A model generated the notes under the pieces. That model did no database searches, was not told where the DNA came from, and worked only from the letters and a program-made list of their open reading frames with translations. A stretch of 64,000 nucleotides of DNA from Archegozetes longisetosus. Taxonomy: Eukaryota; Arthropoda; Arachnida; Sarcoptiformes; Trhypochthoniidae. The translations under genes and the position numbers were made by a program. Positions 11,371 to 24,109 of this stretch are shown piece after piece; within the stretch, counting starts at the first letter, position 1; every line of letters begins with the position of its first letter. Location: contig JAEMBT020000009.1 of assembly GCA_018873245.2 (NCBI GenBank), positions 16,611,794-16,675,793 on the forward strand, read 5' to 3'.

Positions 11371-11443
11371 CGACCTAACCTATCTTTAGCCAACCTAGCC
11401 TAACTTAGTCCAACCTAGCCTATCTTAGTCCAACCTAACCTAA
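11371..11443 (-). repeat. Interstitial telomere-type array (C-rich strand)
   Basis: CCAACCTAGCCTA and ACCTAACCTAA units, including a repeated higher-order unit taacttagtccaacctagcc. Confidence 0.85.
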
Positions 11444-12371
11444 CACTTGCTCAGATTGGAAACTTTAGCTGTATATATCAGTGAATTTAGTCATTTTTCA
11501 AAAGCAAGAGTCAAAGCTTAGCGTATTTGATGTCTTTTCTAAATAAGACCTGTTTTGCAATATTGAAAATCCACTTAAGTGAGACTTCCGGTCATCGGAT
11601 TGCTATATCGTAAACCAGTGTTATTGCCTGAACAACAAAAACAGCGCAATAACATTGAATTTTCAACACTAGATTTTAGCCCCATTTATATGTGTTTGTT
11701 GTCAGTCTCTGACATGTAAGACATTCCTTTTTTGAGAGTCCGATCATCTAATACAAACATACATGTAGAAGTAGTTTAGAGCGCATTTTGGTCCCCTTTA
11801 CAGCATAGTCTATACTAAGCGTATTACTTCTTTTACTGTACATAGACTATATCTCCCGTATTGTTGGTGATTACTTTAGTATGTGCTCTATTTTTGGTTA
11901 GTAATATCTAAATAAAATATTCTATTTTTAATTAGAAATCATTTGAAAATCTAATAAATACGATAAGTTGATAATGATCGACAATTGTGAAGGACTAGAT
12001 GTTTTAAATTGATTAATAGGCTAAACAAGATATAGCAATATAAGTGAAGAAAAAACAGTTTGCAATTATTTTAAGACAGTATTTCAATGGATTTCATTCA
12101 TTTATTGCTCAACGAAAGCCAAAAGACTAAAAAAAGACTGAAAAAGTAAGGTTAAGCAAACTTGAAATCAACACTAAAGTCAAGGGCTCTGTGGCTAAAA
12201 TTAGATATATTCGTTTCAGTCAAATAAAAACAATATTAAACACTAAATTAAGGACTAGATTATTGGTAGTTAGTGTTTTGTTATAAGATCTAATATGCTT
12301 CATTGTTTAGATATATAAATGGTATTAAATCGATTGGATTTTGGTAAAGAGAAATAATTGAATGTAAGAGT

Positions 12372-12373
<2 letters not shown>

Positions 12374-12406
<33 letters not shown>
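12374..12406. repeat. (GA)n microsatellite
   Basis: About 16 GA dinucleotides. Confidence 0.97.
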
Positions 12407-12409
<3 letters not shown>

Positions 12410-12858
12410 GCCGTGAACATTAAACTACACTGGTATAGAATAGAAGTAAAAATATTTGACCAAGTAAATAATGCGTTAAAAATAATAAACAAACCAAATA
12501 GAAATAGAAATTATAATTAAATGAGACTGATCTATAAAAGAAGAAGATCCTCTAGAAAGAGGTTATAGATGAATATGTTAGACAATCAAGGTTATGGTGT
12601 GGTAAGAAATATCTGGAAAATATAAGTTCATTTATAGCTCATTATATCTATTGAGGTATAAGTAAGAAATAAGCATGTTTGGGAGTAAGAAACAATTAAT
12701 CTTAATAATGAAAATATGTTATATAATCCACGAACTAGTAGTCAATCTAAAAAGATCTAAATAGAGATAAGGGATGGTAATAATAATAATAAACAGAAAT
12801 ATATAGAGCAACAAAAATAATAGACATAATACACATAATACACACTTGATTAATTATT

Positions 12859-12859
<1 letters not shown>

Positions 12860-12902
<43 letters not shown>
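12860..12902. repeat. (TAA)n microsatellite
   Basis: About 14 uninterrupted TAA trinucleotides. Confidence 0.97.
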
Positions 12903-12905
<3 letters not shown>

Positions 12906-13093
12906 GTTAATAAATTAATATAACTACTTAACTAATAGTTATATTTATAATTAAGGTTATTAGAATATAGTACTAGCAACTAATTTCAGATTAGTTTTAT
13001 GTTTTAGTATTTTCGTCGTTTCTTTTTTTTTTTTTTTTGGTGAACTAGTTACTCACTCTTAAATTGTTGTTTTTAGATCACCTTATATGCTAC

Positions 13094-13275
13094 TAGACAG
13101 TTATGAATATTGTGCTCGGTTAGGGACAGTTATGAAGATAGTGCTCGGTTAAGGATAGTTATTAAGTTGTACTTAGTTATAGACAGTTATGAAGTTCTAC
13201 TTAACTGAACAGTTATGAAGTTGTACTCAGCTGAACAGTTATGAAGATTGCGCTGAGTTAAGGACAGATATGAAG
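13094..13275. repeat. About 30-base minisatellite
   Basis: Six units of the form acagttatgaagttgtact followed by cggtta/agctga variants. Confidence 0.85.
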
Positions 13276-13579
13276 AGTGATAATTGTGATGGAATAACAA
13301 TTATTACTAATTATAAAGCATGTATTGTGATAATAGTAATGAATAAGCGGTACAAGAGTCAGAGGAATCTAGTTTCTGGCAAATCAAGTAGTTGTTTATG
13401 AACAGATATATTTGAGATTTGGCATTAATCCACTGATTAACATATATTGGATTTCAGATGTAAACAAATTGTAGTTATTTAGGAAGAATGAAATTTGTTT
13501 TGAGCAAATATTTATTAGTAAAGAGATAAAACGCTGTAAAGCTGATGCCCTATTGTGGAAAAGCTGGTATTTTAGTGTT

Positions 13580-13766
13580 AAACTTATTGTGTTAAAAGTG
13601 TAGTGTAGCTGAAAAGTGTTGTATAGCTGAAAGAGTAGTATAGCTGAAAAGTGCAGTATAGCTCAAACGTGTAGTACAGCTGAAAAGTGCAGTATTGCTA
13701 AAGTGTAGTATAGCTGAAAAGTACAGTATTGCTAAAGTGTAGTATAGCTAAAGTGTACTATAGCTG
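13580..13766. repeat. 18-20-base minisatellite
   Basis: About ten units of agtgtagtatagctgaaa, with shortened units (agtattgcta) towards the right end. Confidence 0.9.
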
Positions 13767-14377
13767 GACTAAAATTGTTGAGGATCTCTTATCCTATTGT
13801 TGAGAAGGCATAATATGTCACCTTATTGTAAGGTATTTCATAACTAAAAAAGGCGTTATCTTCAACAAAGGGATGTTAGCCTTCCATAGAGTCATTTATC
13901 ATAGACTAAACTACGAGCTATTACTATGGTTACTTTAATCCAAGTCCGTTAAGATGAAGATGAAAATGAAAAATTTAATTAAAATCATAATTATTACTAA
14001 GTTTTAGTTTTGACTCAACAATATATAATCGATATATATTTTTATCAGTTGATAGCTTAGAAAAGTTACTCAACTTTTTAAAAATTAGAGTATAAACAGA
14101 GTGGCCAGTAATGATTGTAATGATTATAAGGATTAAATTGAGGCACAAATAGAGTTAAAAAGCTTGAATACAAATCTGAACAAATAGTAAACGACTTACC
14201 TAGAGAAGTATATATTTTATCAACACTAATGATGATTATTCTTGTGGTGATGTCTTTAGCAGAAAAACATTTAATGCAATGAGATGTGGCTTAAAATGAA
14301 ATGCGAGTTATTATGTCTATTTCCCAATGGAATCTCAAAGTATATAAAACAGTTGAACACCAGTGACCAAACTAATG

Positions 14378-14460
14378 AAAACAACAGCTTATGCTGTGTC
14401 TGATGGGCGAGAAGGTGACCAAAACTAATGAAAACAACAGCTTATACTGTATCAGAAGGT
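14378..14460. repeat. Tandem duplication of ~45 bases
   Basis: A block containing ctaatgaaaacaacagctta occurs twice, separated by tgctgtgtctgatgggcgag. Confidence 0.75.
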
Positions 14461-14481
14461 TTCCAAACGCGAGCCTTAAAC

Positions 14482-14562
14482 TCAGATACTCAGATACTCA
14501 GATACTCAGTTACTCAGATACTCAGTTACTCAGATACTCAGCTACTCAGATACTCAGATACT
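14482..14562. repeat. 8-base tandem repeat (CAGATACT)n
   Basis: Ten units of cagatact with cagttact and cagctact variants. The array creates a spurious repetitive frame. Confidence 0.95.
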
Positions 14563-15107
14563 CAGCTTGTAAGCTAACGTCTTCACTGAATTCCTTATCG
14601 CGGATCAATGTTCAGCATATGATAAATCTCTGATAGCGTATTGCCAATCAGCGAACATGTACTGATACATAACAATCATTTGATTTAGACATGTTCTGCA
14701 TCAGTTTGTGAGTATAGATGGTATTCTTCTCGCTTATTCTTCTCTTTTCAGTAGTAATGAGCAAAAGAAGATCCGATAGAGATTAGTGGCCAAAAAAGTT
14801 GTCCATAAATATAAGGGAATATGAATTTTATCACTGAAGTATTTGTTTTCAATTCGTATTTCTCTATAAGGACAAAATACTTATTGTGCCTCTGATTGCG
14901 TGGGTTTGAACTATAAGGATCTGAAGTATTTTCTTCAAATCAATCTTCAAAAACATATTTGAGAAAATGAGCAAATGTTTAGTTTTTGTCATTATGACTG
15001 CAGAACTAGTGGTCGCATCAATTTGTTAGCTCCAGATGACAGAAAATTTAATTTTTCAGACACAACTGCACGAATAGCTCATATACTAATCTATTTTGAA
15101 CGTACCT

Positions 15108-15290
15108 TAAGAACTATAAGCACTTAAAAGATATTATGAATACTTTCGGAATTGTAAGCACTGAACAGATATTATGAATACTTTCGGAATTGTAAGCACT
15201 GAACAGATATTATGAGGACTTTTAGAAATATGAGCACTGAACATATATTATGACGACTTCCAGAACAAAACAGATATTACGAACGCTTTC
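15108..15290. repeat. About 40-base minisatellite
   Basis: Units contain agcactgaacagatattatg then aatactttcggaattgta. Two copies are nearly identical and the flanking copies have decayed. Confidence 0.85.
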
Positions 15291-15564
15291 AATTCAACTG
15301 AAATTCAACAGAGATAGCATTTCATCACTCCAGACAGTTTAGAACAGCTTACAAAGTAGTGGAGCAACTTATATGACTGTATGCATACCAACTTATGTGA
15401 CTATGTGTATGGCAACATATCTGAAATGTAGAAATATGTGAACCAACTTCTAGCTGAGAAGTAGTCTTTCAGCCCCTTAGCACTTGCACGTCACCTTTGC
15501 GCATGCTCGTTGTTAAGTTTTATTACAACTTTGTATGTCCTGTTTTTTTATTATTTCTATCTTG

Positions 15565-15565
<1 letters not shown>

Positions 15566-15628
<63 letters not shown>
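15566..15628. repeat. (CT)n microsatellite
   Basis: About 31 CT dinucleotides without interruption. Confidence 0.98.
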
Positions 15629-15631
<3 letters not shown>

Positions 15632-16890
15632 CATATCATATCTTTTACTGAATCATAATTAGTTTCTAAACTTTTTTATTTTCTTTTCAAATCAATTTTT
15701 ACGCTAATAGTGTTAAAAGTTGTCATTTGAAAGATTAGAAAATTTCTCAAAGAATTGAGGCCTGAATTTTGGGCAAAAAAACGTAAAAGTAATTCAATTG
15801 GATAAAAATCTCATAAATCTATTACCTTATACAAGTTTAATGAGTTATCTGTTATAATGTTACACACAGTTGTTTTTCATAGTTAAGATTCAAATTTGAT
15901 TTTCAAGGATTTCCACGAAATAAATATTTCAATATTTTCACGAAATGGCTCGAAAGTAAGTAAAAAAAGGTTTGAAGAGATTTGCTTCCAATAAATGACA
16001 TGTGATGTGATTGAACTAAAGCCATTAGCATAACTATTTGGTAGTATACTTTCTAATCTAGTAAAATATATTTATTACTACTATATCTGATGTGTTATCG
16101 TAGAGACTCGTTCAGTAAACATATAGATTATCAATAATTCATGTTGAAGTAGAAATTTCAACCTAATTGTCAATTAATTTGATTTATTACATCTCGACCT
16201 GAAACAGAATTTATGAAAGGACTTATCGAGTGATTCATAAGTGAATTATATTTGAAAAGTAAGCTTAAATTGCTATCTATACAAACATATATATCAATGC
16301 ATACAGATAAATTGCTATTCATACAAATATATTCCTATCTATACAAACATCTTATATTATTTGATATCAAGACATCCTCTTATTCAATAGATAAAACTCT
16401 TAATTGAGTAAATATTAAATAAAGACTGATGGGATTTTATTATTATTCTCAATATTAATAAAGGTAGGGGTATGTCATCATTCACACATTGGGGGATATG
16501 TCATTGAAATTTGAATTCAGGAAAAGCAGTTGTTGCGTCAGATAGTTTCAGCGAAATTTGACTCACATATTTCACAAATTTCACTCTCGTATTACCTTCA
16601 CTTAGTTCATATGATATCAAATGATTTCATATACTAATTATCTCATATATCCGACTGAAATAAGACTTGAAAAATTTGACCGACAAATCATGTGACCTAC
16701 AATTAGGTGTGAATATACGCTAAGTAGATTCTAAATGTTTAACAAGCCTTTATTTGTCTAAATTACATCATTGACGATGAGGTCATAAATTGTTTTAAAC
16801 CTACAAACATTATTGAGTTTATAGAAATGTTTACGTTTGAAATTTTTATAAACTCTATTGGTTATAAAAATAATTGTTTTAACGGAAAGA

Positions 16891-16974
16891 GACCTAATCT
16901 AATCTGACCTAACCTAACCTAATCCAACCTAACCTAATTCAACCTAACTTAATCTAATCTAACCTAACCTAATC
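16891..16974 (-). repeat. Interstitial telomere-type array (C-rich strand)
   Basis: CCTAA units with AATCT and AATTC variants. The reverse strand reads as degenerate TTAGG. Confidence 0.85.
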
Positions 16975-17859
16975 TTCTATTAAAGCAAATTGTCGAGATC
17001 TAAAAACTAGAATAACTAAGTTGAGTATGAATAGAATCTGTGAAGATATATGAAGTGCTAGATGTTTTATTTAGTGTCAACTTCTATAAAATGTTTAATT
17101 CAATAAGTTGACTCTCTTTTCATGTTTTCATCGTATGAAAAGAAATGGTTTTAGAATCTTATAGTATTCTCTCATGATATCAGAATCTCTTAGTATTTTC
17201 TAATAGTTTCAGAATCTTTTAGTATTCTCTAGTCTACAGTTCACAAATTCTGATCAAAAGACATTTCAAAATTCTTTTATCTGATTGTAAATATTTATAT
17301 TTCTCAATCACAAACTTATTTTTTAAGGTCTTTTCTGCTTTCAATGCAACTGTTTTTGAAGATATTTCTCAAACCAAACACTTAAACAAAACCATATCTA
17401 TTGAAAGTACAAAAATTATACTCAAGTCTTGTGCGAAATGTAAGAATGTTTATTCCTTATAAATGTCATGCAAAACAAGATTAATACAAGAGTCGGTTTT
17501 CATGTATTTTAATGAATATTTGATATGAAGAAAGGAATGAATTTAGTTTTGGAATAAAGTAACTATGATTGTAGAGTCGAATTAGATATTGTATCTAGGT
17601 ACTTTGTACATCATATATGGTAAAAATAATATATTTTCCTCAACGAATATATTATAAATAATTGTGTTGAAAGCTGTAAAAACTGATTTATTATTTGATT
17701 TATTAAATAGAAAAATATGAATCATAACATAATTTAGTAAATATATGAATAAATATATAAAATAAGAATTATATGACAAATTACGGGAAGTTAATTAGTT
17801 ATAGAAACAAGTTGTAAAACATGTGACAAGAGTGGGTCAAATATGAAATAAAATAGTGT

Positions 17860-17908
17860 ATAATAGTTAATATACACTGTTATAATAGTTAATATACACT
17901 GTTATAAT
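17860..17908. repeat. 24-base tandem duplication
   Basis: The unit tataatagttaatatacact occurs twice in succession, followed by a partial third copy. Confidence 0.8.
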
Positions 17909-18120
17909 GAGCTATTTTAATATATTTCCCTTAAGCCCTTTTGGATGTAAATCAAAATAATTATTATCTCTACATCATCATTACCCGATTTATAGATTTA
18001 TTCTTTCTTTGCACAACCTTTCCTTCGTGTTTAGATTCACTTTAAATTATCTAATACTTATTGACATTTCAATCTATTGAGTCATTTGGGTTTAGTTCTT
18101 ATCACTTAGTCTTTAACTTA

Positions 18121-18178
18121 AGGGTTGGAAGAGTTGGAAGGGTTGGAAGAGTTGGAAGGGTTGGAAGAGTTGGTTGGG
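18121..18178. repeat. 9-base tandem repeat (gttggaagr)n
   Basis: Alternating gttggaaga and gttggaagg units, six copies. Confidence 0.9.
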
Positions 18179-21100
18179 TAGAAATAAGACTAATATTGAA
18201 ATAAATACATTTATTCATTAAAAGAAGTAATCAATTCATTGAATTACTATTCATATAGTTTATAATTCAGATTTATGTGTTTTACTTGTATCTGTTGAAT
18301 TAATTTGTAAATTTTGATATATTTAAATATAATTAACATATCATGTAAGCTATTATTAAAGCAAATAAATACCAATTTCTGTTCAATTAAACTAAATCAA
18401 AATGGAAACAAGAAATAATAAGTAAAAAACAAGAAAATTCAGATTTTCAAGATAAACATGTTTTGATAAAAGATAGAAAACCAGAGTAGGAATGATTCAA
18501 ATTGAATAGAAGGACATAATAAAGAAGACCTCGCCCTTAGCAACTTAAATGAGTAGTAAATTGTTTAGATAATCTTTAGTCTTATACATAACGATGCACC
18601 TGCGGCTAATCAGATAAGTCTAATGGACACCTTTTTTATTATATCATTATTCTTGAGAAAATCTAATGGGCACCCTTTTATTATTATATCATATTATTCC
18701 TTCTAAACTGATTGTTTTATATTAAATTTTTCAAATTATGTTTTAGTATGAATTAAAATTAAAATTAAATAAGAATTAAAATATAGGAAACAATATAAAT
18801 GAGTTAAATAAGAATTTGCTATTACATGCCATATATAGTAATTAATCTTAATATGGAAGCTAAAGGATTTAAAATCATCTATTATTCTTTTCCTTAATAT
18901 AAGAAACTTCTCATTTGTTATATAAGATGTTTAGATCACATGAGAGGAATCACTGATCAGCTTCATGGTCTGTGTTATATTAGAAAAACTAATATTTACT
19001 TCTTTCACCAATCTATCTGTCTTCGACTTATATGTCTTTTACACATTTACTATGTCAACCAAATCGATTTATAGATATTTAATATTTAGTTATTTGCTGT
19101 TAAACTGCTATTATGTCAATGCAACTTATATATTATAACATAAGTTAAGTATAATATTAAACACTTAATCAATCAATAACTTATAGAGAGAGACTTCTAA
19201 CAACACTAAATTTATTCAATACAATATAGTCTATTGAGCTTTTACTCTAGTCTAAATATGTCTAGACTTAGATATTTGGTTATTTAGTAATGTGCAAGGA
19301 TAGGAAAATATTTTTAAAGATACTTTTTCGTTATCATCTAAGTGCTAAGATTGATTGAAAAGTAAATTTAACTACAAAATCTTACAAATCATCTTTATCA
19401 ATCAAATTCTAATCTGATCAGAGTCTAGAGTATAGTGCGATACTTTATGATAGCTAACAATTTTATGTGTATTTTAAACTTTAAGTTATCGCTTATATTA
19501 CGCGCTTTAAACTAATTTTCGAGTGATTTCTTATTTATTTATTCCATGCCGATAGTTCTAACTCAATCATAGAGATTTTGCTTTTAATCTGATTTTTCAG
19601 CTTTTTGTTGAGCTTTTTTTCTGCTGAATTTTTGTTGAGCTTATTTTTTATTGGATTATATAACATAAATACATATAAAAGAGAAAACGAATAAAGTATA
19701 AAATATCTAATAATACTTCTATTTGATAAGCCTGTCCTTTATGCTTTTCAATGATTTTAGCATAATCGATGTTAATGTCCATACAAAAATGCGTCAATTA
19801 CCTTACACATTATAAGTCTTAATAGTAATTTATCATCAGTTCTAGGATCCTTTAAATTCTTAGTCTTTCAAATTTAAATCAAGTTATGTTGAGAATAATC
19901 AGGTGAGTTTTACTGGGAATTGATGATTCAATAGATAAGTTTAGAAGGACTTTAAAAAGAAAACGCCTAACTTATCAAAACCATATTCTAAGTTAGACTA
20001 TGTTTATAAAGTCATTATAAAAAACGTCTTTTATATATTCGTCAAAAATAATGAATAGATTCATGTTTTAATATCAGTTCATCTCTTCGGAAGAGTAATG
20101 AATTCTTAATTTGTTATTTTTTGAAATACCTCCTAATGAATATTCAACAGAGTTATTATACACTGAATGAACACGAGTTGTCAACCTTTACAACAAGCAA
20201 TTTGATTCAATACTTCTTGTGTGAATGATTATACCATTAAAGCCTTAAAATGAAGGATATCTAATGTATTACTTATTTTAAGCTTGCTCGACTAATGCGT
20301 CACTTATTTCTAAGCTTGCTCAATTTTTTTGGCCTCAACACAAAAAAATCCTACAAATAGTTATTCAAAATTTCAAAACATCTACATTGAATGTTCGAGT
20401 TTTAGGGCTTGAATGTTCAAATTTTAAGGCTTGAACGCAAAATAATTCTACGAGTAGTCTTTTGGATGGCGTGGGCGAACGGGTGATTGACTTTGCCTTA
20501 TGGCTAAAGTAACTTAACTTATATTAAGCTCTACTTAAATATGACAACTTTTTCAATCAACTCAACTAATTGAATGCTATAGCTATCATGCCTTAAGTTA
20601 TATTTGTCATGATTTTAGTTTTCCTTATGTTCTCATTCTATATGTTTTTCTGAGTTTTTCTGAATTTTTCAGTACTAATATAAAAAAATAATGACTTATG
20701 CTATACGTGATTTGAAACATTATTTTGAAATATATACAACTTTTGCTATCATTTTAAACCCAGTTTAGATCTAAGCACTGCTTTACAGATCTTCAGATCT
20801 AAAGCCTGTTTGGAAAAAGTGAAAATCATTTATTCAAAACATATCTCTCTATATAAAAGTTTCATTTATTGTACAACTGAAAAAAATGAATGTTTGCTTA
20901 GTGGCAAAATTCAACATTTAATAGTTACCAATTGGCTTCTCTTCAGTTCAAACAATATAAGTATTGTTTCGTAATAAGTATTGTGAAAGACATTAACTGT
21001 GAAGAAAGCAATTATAGTAGCAGTCAATTGATTACTATCTATATGAATAGATTATTATTCAATTCATTGAACAATAGGTTTCACAATATTATCAAATAGT

Positions 21101-22217
21101 TAATAAATTATGTTTTTCATTTTTTGATTTAAGAATCTGGTATATTATTTATAAATTTGTTCAGCTTTCTTGTCTTCCGGAAATTAATTTTTATGTCAAG
21201 TTATCAATAATCGACTCAATTTCTTAACTTTACGGAACATTTTATAGATTAATGAATATTAATATATTCACAGTGTGATACGATCGTCAATCTAGAAAAT
21301 ATATTACTAAATGACTCTAATTTTCGCTAAATGATCACAGTGAGTTAAGTTGAAATAGTAGATTGTATATGTTCTGACACGCACTACATAAATACAACTA
21401 CTGTTTAGTTTGTACAAAACGACCTATAGTATAAGCTAATTAACAAACATAGTTGTCTATATGTATATGTACATACATATATACAATGATTCACTCAATC
21501 GAATCGGATGTGATTTGTTTACTAGGTCAAAAGGAAATTATCAAATTTTTAGCTATATTATTCACTCTTCAGTCTGAGATTTGAGATTTGAGATTTGGTC
21601 TAACTGATTATTTTACAGATGGATAATCATCCCTAGTATGGTTATGTAATCATTTAAAAGTTATGTTATGTTTTGTCACTATTTTCTAATGGTGCAAAAT
21701 GAATAGACACTATAGATCAGTTTTGATAATCTTTTATATCTCTACTTTCAGTTAGCCTTAATTACTGAAATTTACACGTTTTGCATGTTGTTCTCATTAA
21801 ATACTTCATTGGAAAAAGATTTTGACTCAATTTTGAAAAACTTCAAGTATGAAAAAATGACTTTAGTGTACAAAATCAGACTGAAGTGAGAATGGTTTTT
21901 CACTTGAACACTTAACCAGGAAGGTCGCATACTTTCGGAATGCTTTTAAAATGAAACCAAGTTCGAAATATAGTCAAAGTCATACATTATATCAGACAAT
22001 TAATCATTTTTGCAAATGTCCTCTAAATTCTGCAAAATTAAGAATCTAATTTTTCAGTTACTTTGATACCAAATTTCAAAAGAGTTTGAATGTGTCCTTG
22101 TTGGTCAGGTGGGTTCTTAGGACTATCGACCTATGTGGAATCTTTTATTTTTCGTTTAGTTTCTCGAGTCTAATATATTTGAAACTTTTAGAACTTTTCT
22201 AACCGATGAAATGTATG

Positions 22218-22384
22218 GATTAAGTAATAAATTATAGAATTTAATTAGATTTAAGTTAAGTTGATTTCAAGCAATATTCCCGTTTCTGTCAAAATGTCTA
22301 TTTGCTAATTAAAAAAATTTTATTTATAATAGGAATATTGCTTTAAAATTAATGTAATTAAATTCTATAATTTATTACTTAATC
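22218..22384. mobile_element. Foldback/MITE-like palindrome with perfect 30-base arms
   Basis: Positions 22218-22247 and 22355-22384 are exact reverse complements over 30 bases (gattaagtaataaattatag plus aatttaatta). A second inverted pair, aagcaatattcc (22269-22280) against ggaatattgctt (22332-22343), lies inside. The loop is about 50 bases. No coding capacity and no clear target duplication. It ends about 330 bases upstream of MRPL49. Confidence 0.7.
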
Positions 22385-22717
22385 TAGAAAATGTTTCAAA
22401 CTTGTCAAATCAATTGTTAGGGCTACGCCGCTTCTCAATAGTTTTCACATATATTCTGACATCTATTGGACATGAAATTAACTTTTCAATGAATCTGTTT
22501 TCAAACCCTTGTTAGGAATAGATAAACATTAGAAACGTGTTAACTGCAATTTCACTGTTTCATAGGAAAGTACGTCAAAAGCTATTAAGAGAAAAGATGA
22601 GTTAAAGCGTTATAAAGACAAACATATACTTCTAGACATGATGTGTGTGTATGGAAAATGATTAAAACTTATAAATCAAATTGAAATAATAAAATATAAA
22701 ATAGTTAATTAAAAATA

Positions 22718-23573
22718 ATGTTTCGATCATTGCTTGGTCACGAATTGACAAAAACAAGTAAAACAAGTCTATCTCGATCTAATTTGGGTATAATTACAGG
22801 TCAACATCGTTATATAAACCGAAATTACGATAAAATCGTCAAATTGCCTCCAAAAGACGTTCAGATACAAACGTAATGATCCCAACTTTTTACATGGACC
22901 TCAACCTCACGACCAGCCTTACCTCAAACTAACTGGTGATCAAATCTATCATTTATCTTCTGTTAAGTTGGAAAAACATTATCCTGAAAGTCGCTCTACT
23001 AAAGTTGACATCAATTCTAAACCTTTTAATCAGATTTTTGTTGGTCATGAAGATCATAAGTTTGCTAATTCTCAAACTATTGCTGATAAGAATTTATGGT
23101 TTTGGGTCGAAAGACTTTTTCCGAAGAATCAATTATCGGAACAAGAGAGTGATGGACGGCTTAAACCTTCCGGATTCTCACCGCCAAACAAAGTCAAACC
23201 AAATTTGTCTTATTTCATACCTCGAACCAGATCCAAGTTATTACCGGTCTATAGAAGATATCAAATCGAAGGCAGAAATGACGAGGAATACTGGAAGAAT
23301 AGGTGGGACGGACTCTTCAATTCATACCGTAAGGACGTGTTGGAAAAGTTGGATCAAATCCATTTTAAGAATAATGAGAAGACTTTGACATTGACTCTTA
23401 TTCAACAAGTTCAGGGCGATATTTGGCAGTTTGAGGAAGACTTGAGGGGTCATTTGGAATTAATCCATCGCAAACGAATTTTGTCTTCTATTAATGAACC
23501 CAATTCTATTCTCACTCTTAAGGGAGACTTTGTTATTGATTCCGTTAAATGGCTTCTTAATAAAGGATTTTGA
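22718..23573 (+). CDS. MRPL49: Mitochondrial ribosomal protein L49 (mL49) with an apparent one-base frame break
   Basis: Large-subunit protein of the mitochondrial ribosome. The body (open in one frame from 22818, first Met at 22968) contains FWVERLFPK, YFIPRTRSKLLPVYRR, then QQVQGDIWQFEEDL, then LKGDFVIDSVKWLLNKGF at the C-terminus. This is the family pattern of FVERLLPP, an RTR..LPVY strand, a ...V.GDIWALE... core and a terminal WLLEKGF. Upstream, an ATG at 22718 opens 52 codons of Arg/Lys/Ser/Thr/Leu-rich sequence, almost without acidic residues, typical of a mitochondrial transit peptide. It sits one frame away and stops at 22874. No GT-AG intron that I tested reconciles the frames. One surplus base, for instance in the AAAA run near 22852-22855, would give a single 284-residue protein. 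Assembly error, polymorphism or incipient pseudogene are all possible. No introns are seen. Confidence 0.85.
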
Positions 23574-24109
23574 ACTTTATTATTATTATTATCTTTATTA
23601 TAAAGTTTTTTTTTTGTAGAAATAATTTATTTCAATTAAAATAGCTATCGATTAATTTGATATAAAGTCAATTTTGAATATAAATTAGAATTAGATTCGG
23701 TGTGAATATAACTCGATTTTAGAGTTTTGCTCAGAATATTTGAAAGACTGGAGTGAGGAATAGGACAAACTTTCATTTCTATCCCTTTTTATGAGTTGAA
23801 TTTGATTTTACGTTAATTAACAATTTCGTACATTTTGATAGAAAGTGTGAAAATTTGCTAAATATTAGCTTATTCTCACACAAATATATATTAGAAGGAC
23901 AAGAAATTTGATGCTATTTCTCAATCTAATCGTTGACTTATCTGAGATATTTTAAAATCTGTTGTTGTTTTCAATCGTAAATTAAGAACGAGTGCATTTC
24001 ACAAGTTTAAATGTTATTTAAATGCTTGAAAGCACATCTAAAGCCTCTTCACTTGAAACCAAAGTCAAGTTAATTCTCAGAATTAAAAATAAGTGACGTT
24101 AATTGCAAA

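Larger units (their letters stand above)
8291..22690. other. 14 kb noncoding region rich in minisatellites
   Basis: No gene recognised on either strand. It contains a dense set of minisatellites and microsatellites (listed separately), TTAGG-type arrays at 8774, 11371 and 16891, and a foldback element at 22218-22384. The remaining AT-rich sequence shows nothing I can identify. Confidence 0.55.

Noticed and set aside
22788-22864. Possible 77-base intron in MRPL49 (gtataattacag...ttcag).
   Set aside because: Removing it does not bring the leader and body into one frame, and it would remove leader codons that look coding.
22936-23388. 150-residue plus-strand frame overlapping MRPL49.
   Set aside because: It is the out-of-frame shadow of MRPL49, whose frame carries the conserved family motifs.
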